Shown in pieces: positions 8,951-17,328 of a DNA stretch of 64,000 nt (positions within the stretch are counted from its first letter, which is position 1; every line of letters starts with the position of its first letter). Both the position numbers and the translations under genes were made by a program. This DNA is from Fodinicola acaciae (lineage in GTDB: Bacteria; Actinomycetota; Actinomycetes; Mycobacteriales; HKI-0501): assembly GCF_010993745.1 (NCBI RefSeq), contig NZ_WOTN01000001.1, positions 933,235-997,234 on the forward strand, given 5' to 3'. The notes beneath the pieces are model-generated. The model worked only from the letters and a program-made list of their open reading frames with translations. It made no database searches and was not told the DNA's origin.

Positions 8951-10086
8951 CGGAGACCTCTCACAACCTGGACCGGCGACGCGGTCAGCCGGCCGTCGAC
9001 CTGGTATCCGTCCGGTGTCGCGACGATGTCGATCGCGTCGCCGGCTGGCCGGCCACATCGGCGTCCGCAACCCGACCAGTGAACGGGGCGGCCAGATGTC
9101 AGATGTGAGACGGAAAGTGCGGCGTCGGCGCGTACGTCTGCCAGCGCGCTCGCGCATCGCGGCCGACCGGCACATGACGTGACACCGATCCACGCCGAGT
9201 CGGGATCGACGATCAGGCCAGCGGCCAGCAAAGCCTCGGCATCTCCGCCAGGAACGAAAATGCTGCGCCACGGCGTTATTCGTACGTCCACGGTCATCGC
9301 GGCAGCCTGGTTCGCGGTGAGCCGGCCGAGCGGCACACCGACGACGAGCGGATCCCGGCCGACGGTTGTCGGTTTTGCCGACGCGTACGCGCTGATCTCG
9401 CCACCGGCCCTTAGCGCGAGGCGCCGAGCGACGTTCGCGGGACCGTCGGTCAACTCGGCCAGTCGCCAGGCAGTCGATTCCTGGGCGACGCGCTCGGCGA
9501 GAAATGCTTCGGCGGTCGCGCGTACGGTGGCGGCGGCATCTCCCGCTGGCACCCGGATTCCGGTGTCCTGGCCGGCGAGGACCAGCGCGAAACCGGCGGA
9601 TTTCGTCGCGATGAGACCAATATCACCGGCCAGGCCGATCACGTCGCCTCGACCGTCGTCGACGACGACCAGGAAACGACCCGGCAGCGCCGCCAGCGAC
9701 GGCGTGTCCACCAGCGCTGAATCGATCGCCGCGACCAGCGGATGTACGTCGAGCAGCCCACCGGAACGACCGCTGAGTGGCGACGCGATGATGTTGCGTA
9801 TCCGCTCATGCGTGGCCGACGGAAGCAGTCCGGCCGCCGCCAGTCGGTGTGCCAAATCGATTTCCGCGCCTGCCGGCAAAGCCCTGATCTGGATGTTGGC
9901 GCGGGAGGTCAGCTCGAGTGTGCCGTCGCCGAGTTCTTGGGACGCCGTCCGCAATATCGCGAGTTGGGCGGCGGTCAGCGCGCCACCCGGAAGGCGTACG
10001 CGCGCCAGCCCGCCATCGGCGGCGGGATGCACGCGCAGCGCTCCGGGACAGCGGTCGGCTGCCTCACGCTGCACGGATGTCGTCAC
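8947..10086 (-). CDS. cobG: Precorrin-3B synthase (oxygen-dependent)
   Basis: A 379-residue protein of the sulphite/nitrite reductase fold. CobG hydroxylates C20 of precorrin-3A using oxygen, the step before ring contraction. Two half-domains are visible, and the cysteine set C305-x5-C311 and C340-x3-C344 ([17 protein letters not shown]) fits the siroheme/4Fe-4S signature of this superfamily. The GTG at 10086 was chosen because homology begins just inside it; the frame stays open well upstream only because it lies opposite cobN. First gene of cobG-cobH-cobIJ; its promoter must lie in 10087-10130, beside the cobN riboswitch. Confidence 0.92.
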   Translation of the reverse strand: MTTSVQREAADRCPGALRVHPAADGGLARVRLPGGALTAAQLAILRTASQELGDGTLELTSRANIQIRALPAGAEIDLAHRLAAAGLLPSATHERIRNIIASPLSGRSGGLLDVHPLVAAIDSALVDTPSLAALPGRFLVVVDDGRGDVIGLAGDIGLIATKSAGFALVLAGQDTGIRVPAGDAAATVRATAEAFLAERVAQESTAWRLAELTDGPANVARRLALRAGGEISAYASAKPTTVGRDPLVVGVPLGRLTANQAAAMTVDVRITPWRSIFVPGGDAEALLAAGLIVDPDSAWIGVTSCAGRPRCASALADVRADAALSVSHLTSGRPVHWSGCGRRCGRPAGDAIDIVATPDGYQVDGRLTASPVQVVRGLR

Positions 10087-10124
10087 CCGCCGGATACTAC
10101 TTGCCGTTTCGCGTTTGACCAGAC

Positions 10125-10300
10125 CTGCCTTAGAGTGGGGCTGCCAACTGAACAGCGATGACGGTGCAGGAAGCCGGTGCGAATCCGGCGCGGTCCCGCC
10201 ACTGTGACCGGGAAGCGACCCCCGCGACACGCCACGGCCGACACGGCTGGAAGGCGCGGGGTGAGCGGTGATCCGGGAGCCAGAACACTCGCCGTCGTCG
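10125..10300 (+). promoter_or_regulatory. Cobalamin (B12) riboswitch ahead of cobN
   Basis: The conserved core AAGCCGGTGCGAATCCGGC (10171-10189) followed by CGGTCCCGCCACTGTGA matches the class-defining receptor region. GGGAGCCAGAACAC (10275-10288) corresponds to the 3' B12 box in a degenerate form. It lies in sense orientation 47 nt before cobN. Adenosylcobalamin binding normally lowers expression of the gene behind it, here the cobalt chelatase. The divergent cobG operon is not covered by it. The ends given are approximate. Confidence 0.93.
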
Positions 10301-10310
10301 TGCCACGACC

Positions 10311-10335
10311 CCGGAGCGCGGACTCCGGAGGAGAG
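10311..10335 (+). promoter_or_regulatory. Hairpin next to the cobN ribosome-binding site
   Basis: CCGGAG (10311-10316) pairs with CTCCGG (10323-10328) around CGCGGA, and the right arm runs straight into GGAGAGG, the likely ribosome-binding site for the ATG at 10347. Such a stem could act as the expression platform, hiding the start region when the riboswitch is bound. No U-run follows, so translational rather than transcriptional control is more likely. The switch mechanism is inferred. Confidence 0.45.
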
Positions 10336-10346
10336 GATGCACAGGC

Positions 10347-13300
10347 ATGATCCTGCTGCTGTCGACGTCGGACACCGACCTGCTGTCGGCCCGCGCGAGC
10401 GGTGCGAATTTCCGGCTGGCCAACCCGGCGCGTACGGACGTGGCCGATCTGCCGCGACTGCTGGAAAACATCGACCTCGCCGTGGTGCGCGTTCTCGGTG
10501 GCCGCCGTGCCTGGCAGGACGGCCTGGATGCGCTGCTGGCCAAAGGCATTCCGTTGGTCGTGTTGAGCGGCGAACAGTTGCCGGACGCCGAGCTGATGGA
10601 GTTGTCGACCGTGCCGATCGGCGTCGCGGCCGAGGCGCACGCCTATCTCGCGCATGGCGGACCCGCGAATCTGGCGCATCTGTATGCATTCCTGTCCGAC
10701 ACGGTGTTGTTGACCGGTTTCGGCTTCGCGGCTCCGGAACCGATGCCGCTGTGGGGTGAGTTGGAGCGTACGAGCACTGGCAGCGGTCCGGTTGTCGGCG
10801 TGCTCTACTACCGCGCTCATCATGTGGCTGGCAACACGGCTTTCGTGGAAGCCCTATGCGCGGCCATCGAGGCGGCCGGCGGTGAGACCTTGCCCGTGTT
10901 CTGCGCGTCTCTGCGTACGGCGCCAGCGGAAATGCTGGCCAGACTGGGAAAAGTCGACGCGCTGGTGGTGACCGTGTTGGCAGCCGGCGGCACGACACCG
11001 GCGGCGGCCACCGCCGGCGGTGACGACGATGCGTGGGATGTCGGCGCACTGGCCGAGCTGGATGTCCCGATCCTGCAGGGACTGTGCCTGACCAGCGACC
11101 GGAACACCTGGTCTGACAACGACAACGGCCTGTCGCCGATGGACGTGGCCACGCAGGTGGCCGTGCCGGAGTTCGACGGCCGACTGATCACCGTACCGTT
11201 TTCGTTCAAGGAGACCGATTCCGACGGCCTGACGCGCTATGTCGCCGATCCGGAGCGGGCCGCTCGCGTCGCCGGGATCGCGGTCGCGCATGGCCGGCTG
11301 CGGCACGTCGCCGCGGCTGACCGCCGGATCGTCCTGATGTTGTCGGCGTATCCGACCAAGCATTCCCGGATCGGCAACGCGGTCGGACTGGACACGCCGG
11401 CTAGCGTCGTACGGCTGCTGGAAAAGATGCGGTCCGCCGGCTATGTCGTCGGAGATCTTCCCGGTGTGGCCGCGCAGGACGGAGACGCGCTGATGCACGC
11501 GCTGGTGGAGGCCGGCGGCCAGGATCCGGAGTGGTTGACCGACGAGCAACTGTCCGGCAACCCGATCCGGATCTCCACGGCGAAATACCGCGCGTTCTAC
11601 GACACGCTTCCGCCGGATCTGCGACAGAGCATGGAAGAGCACTGGGGACCGCCGCCAGGTCAGTTGTACGTCGACAATGGCGACATCGTGCTTGCCGGCC
11701 TGCGCGGTGGAAACGTCGTGGTGATGGTGCAACCTCCGCGCGGATTCGGCGCGAACCCCATCGCGATCTACCATGATCCCGACCTGCCGCCAACGCACCA
11801 CTATCTGGCCGCCTACCACTGGCTGGCCGAGGATTTCGGTGCGCACGCGGTGGTCCACGTCGGCAAGCACGGAAACCTCGAATGGCTGCCGGGAAAGACG
11901 GTCGGCATGTCCGCCTCCTGCGGCCCGGACGCCGCTTTGGGCAACCTGCCGCTGGTTTATCCTTTCCTGGTCAACGATCCCGGTGAAGGTACGCAGGCGA
12001 AGCGCCGCGCACACGCGACGTTGATCGACCATCTGGTGCCGCCGATGGCACGTGCCGACAGCTACGGCGATCTGGCCCGCCTGGAGCAACTTCTCGACGA
12101 ACACGCCAACATCGCGGCAATGGATCCGGCCAAGCTGCCGGCCATCCGCGCGCAGATCTGGACGCTGATCCAGGCGGCCAAGCTGGACCACGATCTGGGT
12201 CTGGACGACCGGCCGCATGACGCGGAGTTTGACGATTTTCTGCTGCACGTCGACGGCTGGCTCTGCGAGGTGAAGGACGCGCAGATCCGTGACGGCCTGC
12301 ACATTCTCGGCGAAGCGCCGATCGGTGCGGCGCGGGTCAACCTGGTGCTGGCCATGTTGCGCGCACGACAGCTGTGGGGCGGCCGCCACGCGCTACCTGG
12401 CCTGCGCGAAGCCCTCGGTCTCACCGACGGCGCTTCACTGTCCACTGTGGACGATCATGAGGCAACGGCACGGTCGCTGGTCGAGCGGATGGAGGCCGCC
12501 GGCTGGACCGCGGCGGACGAGGTCGTACGCGATGTTCTCGGTGTTTCCAACGACACTGTCGAGCGGATTCTGACCTTCGCGGCAACCGAAATCGTGCCGC
12601 GGCTGGACCGCACGACCGACGAGATGTCGGCCGTCCTGCACGCGCTCGACGGCGGCTATGTGCCTGCCGGTCCGAGCGGATCGCCGCTGCGCGGCCTGGT
12701 GAACGTGCTGCCAACCGGTCGCAACTTCTATTCGGTCGATCCGAAAGCGGTGCCGAGCCGGCTCGCCTGGGAGACCGGCCGGTCGCTTGCTGAGTCGCTG
12801 CTCGCGCGTTATCGGGAGGACACCGGCGAATGGCCACGTTCGGTCGGCCTGTCGGTGTGGGGGACCAGTGCGATGCGGACGGCCGGTGACGACATCGCCG
12901 AGGTTTTGGCTCTGTTGGGCGTACGACCGGACTGGGACGACGCGTCGCGCCGGGTGACCGGCTTGGCGCCGATCGAGGTGGCCGAGCTGGGACGGCCGCG
13001 GATCGATGTGACCGTACGCATCAGCGGCTTCTTCCGCGACGCTTTTCCGCATGTCGTGGCAATGTTGGACGACGCGGTGACGTTGGTCGCCGGCCTGGAC
13101 GAGGCGGACGAGGACAACTTCGTGCGCGCGCACGTACGAGCCGACGAGGCCGAGCACGGCGACCGGCGGCAGGCGACCCTGCGAGTCTTCGGCTCGAAAC
13201 CCGGCACATATGGCGCCGGTCTGCTGCCGCTGATCGACAGCCGCAACTGGCGCGACAACGCCGACCTGGCCGATGTTTACCAGACCTGGGGCGGATTCGC

Positions 13301-13898
13301 GTACGGTCGCGACCTGGACGGTGCGCCTGCGCGCGACGCGATGCGCACGGCGTACCGGCGGATCGCCATCGCGGCGAAAAACACCGACACGCGCGAGCAC
13401 GACATCGCCGACTCCGACGACTATTTCCAGTATCACGGCGGCATGATCGCCACCGTACGCGCACTGACCGGCGAGGCTCCGGCCGCCTACATCGGTGACA
13501 GCACGCGTCCGGAGTCCGTACGCACCCGGTCGCTCACCGAGGAGACAGCACGGATTTTCCGCTCACGTGTGGTGAATCCGCGTTGGATCGCCGCGATGCG
13601 CCGGCACGGCTACAAAGGCGCGTTCGAGCTGGCCGCGACCGTCGACTATCTGTTTGGCTACGACGCGACCGCCGATGTCGTGCCGGACTGGATGTATGAG
13701 CAGTTGGCCTCGACGTACGCGCTCGACCCGGAAAACCGGAAATTCCTCAACGAGTCCAACCCGTGGGCCCTGCACGGCATCGCCGAGCGGCTGTTGGAGG
13801 CGGCGGACCGGCAGCTCTGGCGTGAGCCGGATCCGGCGACTCTTCGTGCCTTGCAACAGATCTACCTGGAGACCGAAGGCGACCTGGAGGACCGTTAG
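10347..13898 (+). CDS. cobN: Aerobic cobaltochelatase subunit CobN
   Basis: An 1183-residue subunit of the ATP-dependent cobalt chelatase that puts cobalt into hydrogenobyrinic acid a,c-diamide. It is related to magnesium chelatase ChlH/BchH. Family stretches include FSFKETDSDGL near residue 290, VVHVGKHGNLEWLPGKTVG near residue 505, YPFLVNDPGEGTQAKRRAHA, and near the C-terminus a conserved block with YEQLASTYALDPENRKF. Length fits the family (about 1150-1280). It is the only gene behind the riboswitch. The partner AAA+ subunits (CobS/CobT or ChlI/ChlD types) are not in this window. Its stop overlaps the stop of the convergent MerR pseudogene. Confidence 0.95.
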   Translation: MILLLSTSDTDLLSARASGANFRLANPARTDVADLPRLLENIDLAVVRVLGGRRAWQDGLDALLAKGIPLVVLSGEQLPDAELMELSTVPIGVAAEAHAYLAHGGPANLAHLYAFLSDTVLLTGFGFAAPEPMPLWGELERTSTGSGPVVGVLYYRAHHVAGNTAFVEALCAAIEAAGGETLPVFCASLRTAPAEMLARLGKVDALVVTVLAAGGTTPAAATAGGDDDAWDVGALAELDVPILQGLCLTSDRNTWSDNDNGLSPMDVATQVAVPEFDGRLITVPFSFKETDSDGLTRYVADPERAARVAGIAVAHGRLRHVAAADRRIVLMLSAYPTKHSRIGNAVGLDTPASVVRLLEKMRSAGYVVGDLPGVAAQDGDALMHALVEAGGQDPEWLTDEQLSGNPIRISTAKYRAFYDTLPPDLRQSMEEHWGPPPGQLYVDNGDIVLAGLRGGNVVVMVQPPRGFGANPIAIYHDPDLPPTHHYLAAYHWLAEDFGAHAVVHVGKHGNLEWLPGKTVGMSASCGPDAALGNLPLVYPFLVNDPGEGTQAKRRAHATLIDHLVPPMARADSYGDLARLEQLLDEHANIAAMDPAKLPAIRAQIWTLIQAAKLDHDLGLDDRPHDAEFDDFLLHVDGWLCEVKDAQIRDGLHILGEAPIGAARVNLVLAMLRARQLWGGRHALPGLREALGLTDGASLSTVDDHEATARSLVERMEAAGWTAADEVVRDVLGVSNDTVERILTFAATEIVPRLDRTTDEMSAVLHALDGGYVPAGPSGSPLRGLVNVLPTGRNFYSVDPKAVPSRLAWETGRSLAESLLARYREDTGEWPRSVGLSVWGTSAMRTAGDDIAEVLALLGVRPDWDDASRRVTGLAPIEVAELGRPRIDVTVRISGFFRDAFPHVVAMLDDAVTLVAGLDEADEDNFVRAHVRADEAEHGDRRQATLRVFGSKPGTYGAGLLPLIDSRNWRDNADLADVYQTWGGFAYGRDLDGAPARDAMRTAYRRIAIAAKNTDTREHDIADSDDYFQYHGGMIATVRALTGEAPAAYIGDSTRPESVRTRSLTEETARIFRSRVVNPRWIAAMRRHGYKGAFELAATVDYLFGYDATADVVPDWMYEQLASTYALDPENRKFLNESNPWALHGIAERLLEAADRQLWREPDPATLRALQQIYLETEGDLEDR

Positions 13899-14485
13899 GC
13901 TTCACGGACCGGGCATTGCCGCTCGACGATGCCGTCGCGATCGATCTGTCGATAAAGGCCGTATGATTCCAGGCCCTGTTTCTCCAGAGCGATGTCAACC
14001 GTCGGCGATGTCCTCTCGCGGGCCGCGGTAAATGACGGTCGCGGCACGTTCCTCCGCCGGCAATTCCGACGATGTCCAGGCCATCGACTGGCTCTGCGTG
14101 ATCGGTGAGCGGGATCCCAACGGCTACGTCGATTTTCGAGCCGTCCAGACGACCATAGAAGGTGCGAATGGTGATCGGTTCGTCTTTGGGGATTTTCCGG
14201 AGCAGGATGTCGACGGTGGCGCCGATCTCGCTGATGTCGTTGACTTCAGCGCGGACCTGCGCGATCCGTTGCGCCGGCAGCGATGCGATTTCAGAGTGTC
14301 GTTGGTCACGATCAATCCCGTCTCGATCGATCGGAGTCGCCGCGCCACCTCCGCGAGCCGGCCGGTGTGGGCCTGGATGCGTTGTTCGAGCTCCGCCTGG
14401 CGAAGTCGTAGCATGCCGCGCAACTCCGCCAGCGACACGTTGTCGTCCAGCATCGCCGCGCACAAGTGTCCCCGATACTCAACAT
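13895..14485 (-). pseudogene. MerR-family regulator with GyrI-like domain, decayed
   Basis: The gene starts at ATG 14485 with MLSIG, the normal first residues of this MerR group. It then jumps straight to AMLDDNVSLAELRGMLRLRQ, so most of the DNA-binding domain (about 60-65 residues) has been deleted. The coiled-coil reads on to about 14300, where a 1-nt shift moves the frame to EIASLPAQRIAQVRAEVN and the GyrI-like ligand domain (DGSKIDVAVGIPL). Further shifts near 14050 and 13990 precede the C-terminus ending CPVREA at 13895. No single frame could make a working protein. Spacing ahead of the ATG (GATGAGG) and the promoter are still good, so the loss looks recent. Confidence 0.85.
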
Positions 14486-14490
14486 GGCGA

Positions 14491-14525
14491 CCTCATCTCA
14501 GACCATGACATCGTGTCAGAGTCAA
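14491..14525 (-). promoter_or_regulatory. MerR-type promoter with 19-bp spacer, relic autoregulatory site
   Basis: On the minus strand TTGACT (14525-14520) and TGAGAT (14500-14495) are 19 bp apart, the long spacer typical of MerR-controlled promoters. The spacer holds the dyad TGACA-CGA-TGTCA. It lies 10 bp before the start of the decayed MerR gene. In intact systems MerR binds the dyad and twists the DNA to align the two boxes. Here the regulator can no longer be made, so the site is probably orphaned. Confidence 0.6.
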
Positions 14526-15050
14526 CCGATCTCCGATAAGGCGGACATGGACGGACTCGACTCGGCGTACGCTCGTGGCTGGATAGCCCGCTTTCATTCG
14601 TCGATCTGATCGTCGGACTTGATCTGCCACGTTGGCTGTCGTTGGTGCGGCCGACAAGACGGACGCTCAGCCGGCTTGTCCGCCGGACTGTCGTCTGCAA
14701 CGGCAACCGTGAAACGCTGCGTGCCGTGTTCGCTAAGGGATTCGATCATTGCTTGGCATTTCCGCTCGTACGCGCGCAAACGCCATCGGCTGCACGCCTG
14801 GTCGAAGGACCTGTTGATGCCGCCGGTGCGACTCCTGACATCCTCACGAGCCGTGACGGCATCTCACCGATTCCCGGTTCGATGGGCTGCGACGGATCGG
14901 CGTCGAGAAGCCAGCCGAGTCGCCTGGGTCAGCCAGGATCGCTCAATGGCGGCGGCTGCGGTCCGCGCTCCGCGCCAGCCAGTAAAACCTTGATGACCAC
15001 AAACCAGAATTCTACCGCAGCGTGCCGCCGCCCGGAAACGCCGCAGCATA
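14526..15050. other. Gap of ~525 bp without a credible gene
   Basis: Several frames of 60-140 codons are open on both strands, but none has both a ribosome-binding site and a recognisable product. A short stretch near 14880 reads FDGLRRIGVE on the plus strand, which resembles the start of the ISL3 transposase catalytic core, so the right part may be older debris of the same insertion sequence as the remnant at 15051. The left part is unassigned. Confidence 0.4.
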
Positions 15051-15262
15051 CCTAAGACGTGGTGCGCCAGCGAGATGGGCTGTCGCCTCCCAGAGGCGCT
15101 CGCTCTCGTCAAATGCATCAAACGACACGTCGACGGAATCATCGTCGCCATCACCCGAGGCGTATCCAACTCCCGCTTGGAAGGAATCAACGGCAAGATC
15201 CGGCTCATCTAGCGGCGCGGCTACGGGCACCCATCGCCCGAATCACTCGGCTTCCCACAGAA
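15051..15262 (+). pseudogene. ISL3-family transposase, C-terminal remnant
   Basis: One plus-strand frame reads TWCASEMGCRLPEALALVK, then KRHVDGIIVAI, then SNSRLEGINGKIRLI, a stop (TAG at 15210-15212), and after it RRGYGHPSPESL. This order matches the C-terminal end of ISL3-family DDE transposases, where SNxxLEGxNxKIRLI is highly conserved. The in-frame stop sits inside the conserved region. The rest of the enzyme and the terminal repeats are gone or too decayed to trace. 15263-15420 holds nothing recognised. Confidence 0.75.
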
Positions 15263-15420
15263 TCCTGGCTCACGAGAGTCCGCGATCGACCCGTCAACAC
15301 ATTCGCACTCGTGGCACGCCGCGAAGACGCAACCACGCGCTTGGCCATCGTCTCGGCTTTCTGGTTGCTGGGGCGGGGAGCGAGCGTTTGTGTTGTTGGT
15401 TGGTGGTCCACCTGTTCGGT

Positions 15421-16659
15421 TCAGCCGTACAGGTGGTAGGTGTTTCGGAGCGGCTTTTGCTCGTAGTCCACATCGAGTGGTGGGATGAACTCGGGGTGGC
15501 CGTTGTTCATCCGTACGGTCCAGTCGGTATGGTGAATTTCGCGGTGGTGCCGGTCGCAGAGCAACACGCAATTTTCCAGGCACGTGGTGCCACCATCGAC
15601 CCACGACACAATGTGATGCGCTCTCGTATGCCGGACCGGCCGCGTACAACCTTTGTCCCGGGCGATCAACGCTTTCCGCAGCTCTGGACCGGCCAGGCGC
15701 TCCTTGCGGCCGACATCCAGCGAGACGCCTTCGGAATTGAGGATGACCGGAATAATGTCCGCGTCGCAGGCCAGCCGGCGGGCGGTTTCCGGGCTGATGG
15801 TCAGGCCTTCGTACGCGCGCGCCACACCCAGGCAGTCGCGCAGCATCTCCCAGGAGATCGTCACCATCAGGTGCGGCCGCTCGCCGCCCTGGATCGGCAA
15901 CTTCCCGGTATCAGCCACGAGATTGAGAATGTCGGCCAGCGCGTCACCGTTGCGCTGGGCCGCCGATCGAGGATCCGGCTTGCCGTCCTCGCCCTCTGGT
16001 TTGGCCAACGGCGACAACACGTCCTGCAACAGACAACCGGTCTCCGCGTCCAGGATGCCGCGCAACGCGAGGCGGCCGTCGCGACCGGTGTGCAGATGCA
16101 ACTCCCGGCGCGGCTTCGCGGTTTCTTTGTCTGATGGTGCGGCGCCGTCGGGATCGAGGTAGGCGTGCAGCCGGGTGCCGAGCCGATAGAGCCGACCGGC
16201 GTCCATGTGCTTGGCGCCCTCGACCATCGCAGCCTCGGCTTCACGCCGCTGCTGGAAGTCCACGTGCGCCGGCAACCTCGTGATCACCGTACGGATCGCG
16301 TCCAACTGCGAGTCGGCCAGATCGCCGCGGCGCATGGCCTGGGCGGCGAGGTCCAGCTTCGGCGCCAACATCTCACCGGTCAACGCCATGCCCGGGCAGA
16401 ACGCGCGAGCGCGCTGCACCCGGCGACTGGCCTCGGTCGGGGAGAGCAACAACTGGTCTTCCAACAGCTGCTGGATATTCTTGGCCTGCAGCTGCTCGTA
16501 CGCCTCTTTGTGCTCAATCGCCTTCACGATATTCAACACCCGCGCCGCGGCCTTGCGATACTCCCGCTCCGCCTCGCGCAGCATCGCCGCGAGCGCGTCC
16601 GCGTCTTCTTCCGGCCACGGGTCACCGACTGGCGCGGTGGTGGCGGAAGGAGTGGTCAT
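15421..16659 (-). CDS. DUF222 / HNH endonuclease-type protein lacking a zinc-ligand cysteine
   Basis: A 412-residue protein of the DUF222-HNH (13E12-like) family that is multi-copy in many actinobacteria. Residues about 20-320 are DUF222, and the C-terminus carries AHHIVSWVDGG and LLCDRHHREIHH, the HNH motif. Relatives have a Cys-x4-Cys knuckle (GCxxPGCDRP) before the first His; here the DNA reads GCTRPVRHTRAHHI, as if five codons with the second cysteine were lost. The frame is intact and GGAGG precedes the ATG at 16659. It may be an inactive nuclease. Its cell role is unknown; such genes are often linked to mobile DNA. Confidence 0.85.
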   Translation of the reverse strand: MTTPSATTAPVGDPWPEEDADALAAMLREAEREYRKAAARVLNIVKAIEHKEAYEQLQAKNIQQLLEDQLLLSPTEASRRVQRARAFCPGMALTGEMLAPKLDLAAQAMRRGDLADSQLDAIRTVITRLPAHVDFQQRREAEAAMVEGAKHMDAGRLYRLGTRLHAYLDPDGAAPSDKETAKPRRELHLHTGRDGRLALRGILDAETGCLLQDVLSPLAKPEGEDGKPDPRSAAQRNGDALADILNLVADTGKLPIQGGERPHLMVTISWEMLRDCLGVARAYEGLTISPETARRLACDADIIPVILNSEGVSLDVGRKERLAGPELRKALIARDKGCTRPVRHTRAHHIVSWVDGGTTCLENCVLLCDRHHREIHHTDWTVRMNNGHPEFIPPLDVDYEQKPLRNTYHLYG

Positions 16660-16909
16660 GCCTCCAATAATACCGGCCACACCGACAAAACCACGCCACC
16701 ACACACATCTGTGGACAATGTTTTCTTCGCTACAAGCGAAAAGTCCAACGTGTGCGTACGAGCGCTCCGCACCAAGCACCGTTGGTCGACAACGGTCCGC
16801 AGATGACACGCAGCTCTGGCCGGTAGCCAGGCTCAACACGCCAAGCATCTGCCGCACTCCGGCTTGACAGTTGGCGCCGGAAGCCGATCGGTCGCCGTGC
16901 GTCCAGACG

Positions 16910-16973
16910 CATCTTGGGTCGACACGCCGACATAGGCTGGTTCAACCACGACTCGACCCCAAGATGTAGTGTC
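16910..16973. promoter_or_regulatory. Inverted repeat and possible NrdR box before the nrdAB riboswitch
   Basis: CATCTTGGGTCGA (16910-16922) is mirrored by TCGACCCCAAGATG (16953-16966), differing by one inserted C. The right arm with its flank, CCCCAAGATGTAGTGT (16958-16973), matches 12 of 16 positions of the NrdR-box consensus ACACwATATATwGTGT. NrdR represses ribonucleotide reductase genes when dATP is high, so a site just before nrdAB makes sense. The left arm is a weaker match. The remainder of the gap 16660-16909 shows nothing else. Confidence 0.4.
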
Positions 16974-16974
16974 A

Positions 16975-17180
16975 GGCGCGTTGGTGGTTCACCCCGGCGG
17001 CCAGTCGGGGGGTGGCAACAGGGAACCCGGTGCGAGTCCGGGACTGTCCCGCAGCGGTGAGGGGGAACGACCGCCGTCATCAGCACTGGGTGACAAACCT
17101 GGGAAGCGACGGTCAGTAGGCCAACGGTGCCCCCGAGTCCGAAGACCTGCCATCGGCGTGCGTACGACCCTGTCCTGAGC
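16975..17180 (+). promoter_or_regulatory. Cobalamin (B12) riboswitch ahead of nrdAB
   Basis: The core AACCCGGTGCGAGTCCGGG (17023-17041), then ACTGTCCCGCAGCGGTGA, then GGGAAGCGACGGTCAGTAGG (17101-17120) and the B12 box GAGTCCGAAGACCTGCC (17135-17151) give a full-consensus riboswitch. It precedes class I ribonucleotide reductase. The same arrangement is known in Streptomyces, where B12 shuts down nrdAB so that the B12-dependent class II enzyme is used. A class II nrdJ is therefore expected elsewhere in the genome. Confidence 0.95.
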
Positions 17181-17198
17181 TCACGAGGAGGAGCCGTC

Positions 17199-17228
17199 AT
17201 GTCGCGTGCCGTTTTCACGCCCGATTAG
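17199..17228 (+). CDS. Possible 9-residue upstream open reading frame
   Basis: ATG at 17199 is preceded by GAGGAGGAG with good spacing and reads MSRAVFTPD before a TAG. It lies between the B12 riboswitch and nrdA, about 100 nt before the nrdA start. The ribosome-binding site is stronger than that of nrdA itself. It may be a leader peptide through which the riboswitch acts on translation, or simply chance; nothing in its codons suggests attenuation by a particular amino acid. Confidence 0.35.
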   Translation: MSRAVFTPD

Positions 17229-17328
17229 CGATCGGCTGTTTTCCCTTGTCGCCGGGAAACGCCGGAAATGATCTCTGTCGTCATGAGTGTGCCGCCGCAT
17301 GCTCATTTTACCGCCGTGGAGAACACGC

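Noticed and set aside
10171-10195. tRNA T-arm-like sequence GGTGCGAATCC
   Set aside because: It is the conserved core of the B12 riboswitch; no acceptor or anticodon arms are present.
10087-11049. N-terminal extension of CobG over the riboswitch and the start of cobN
   Set aside because: CobG homology starts just inside GTG 10086; the extra ~320 codons are antisense to cobN.
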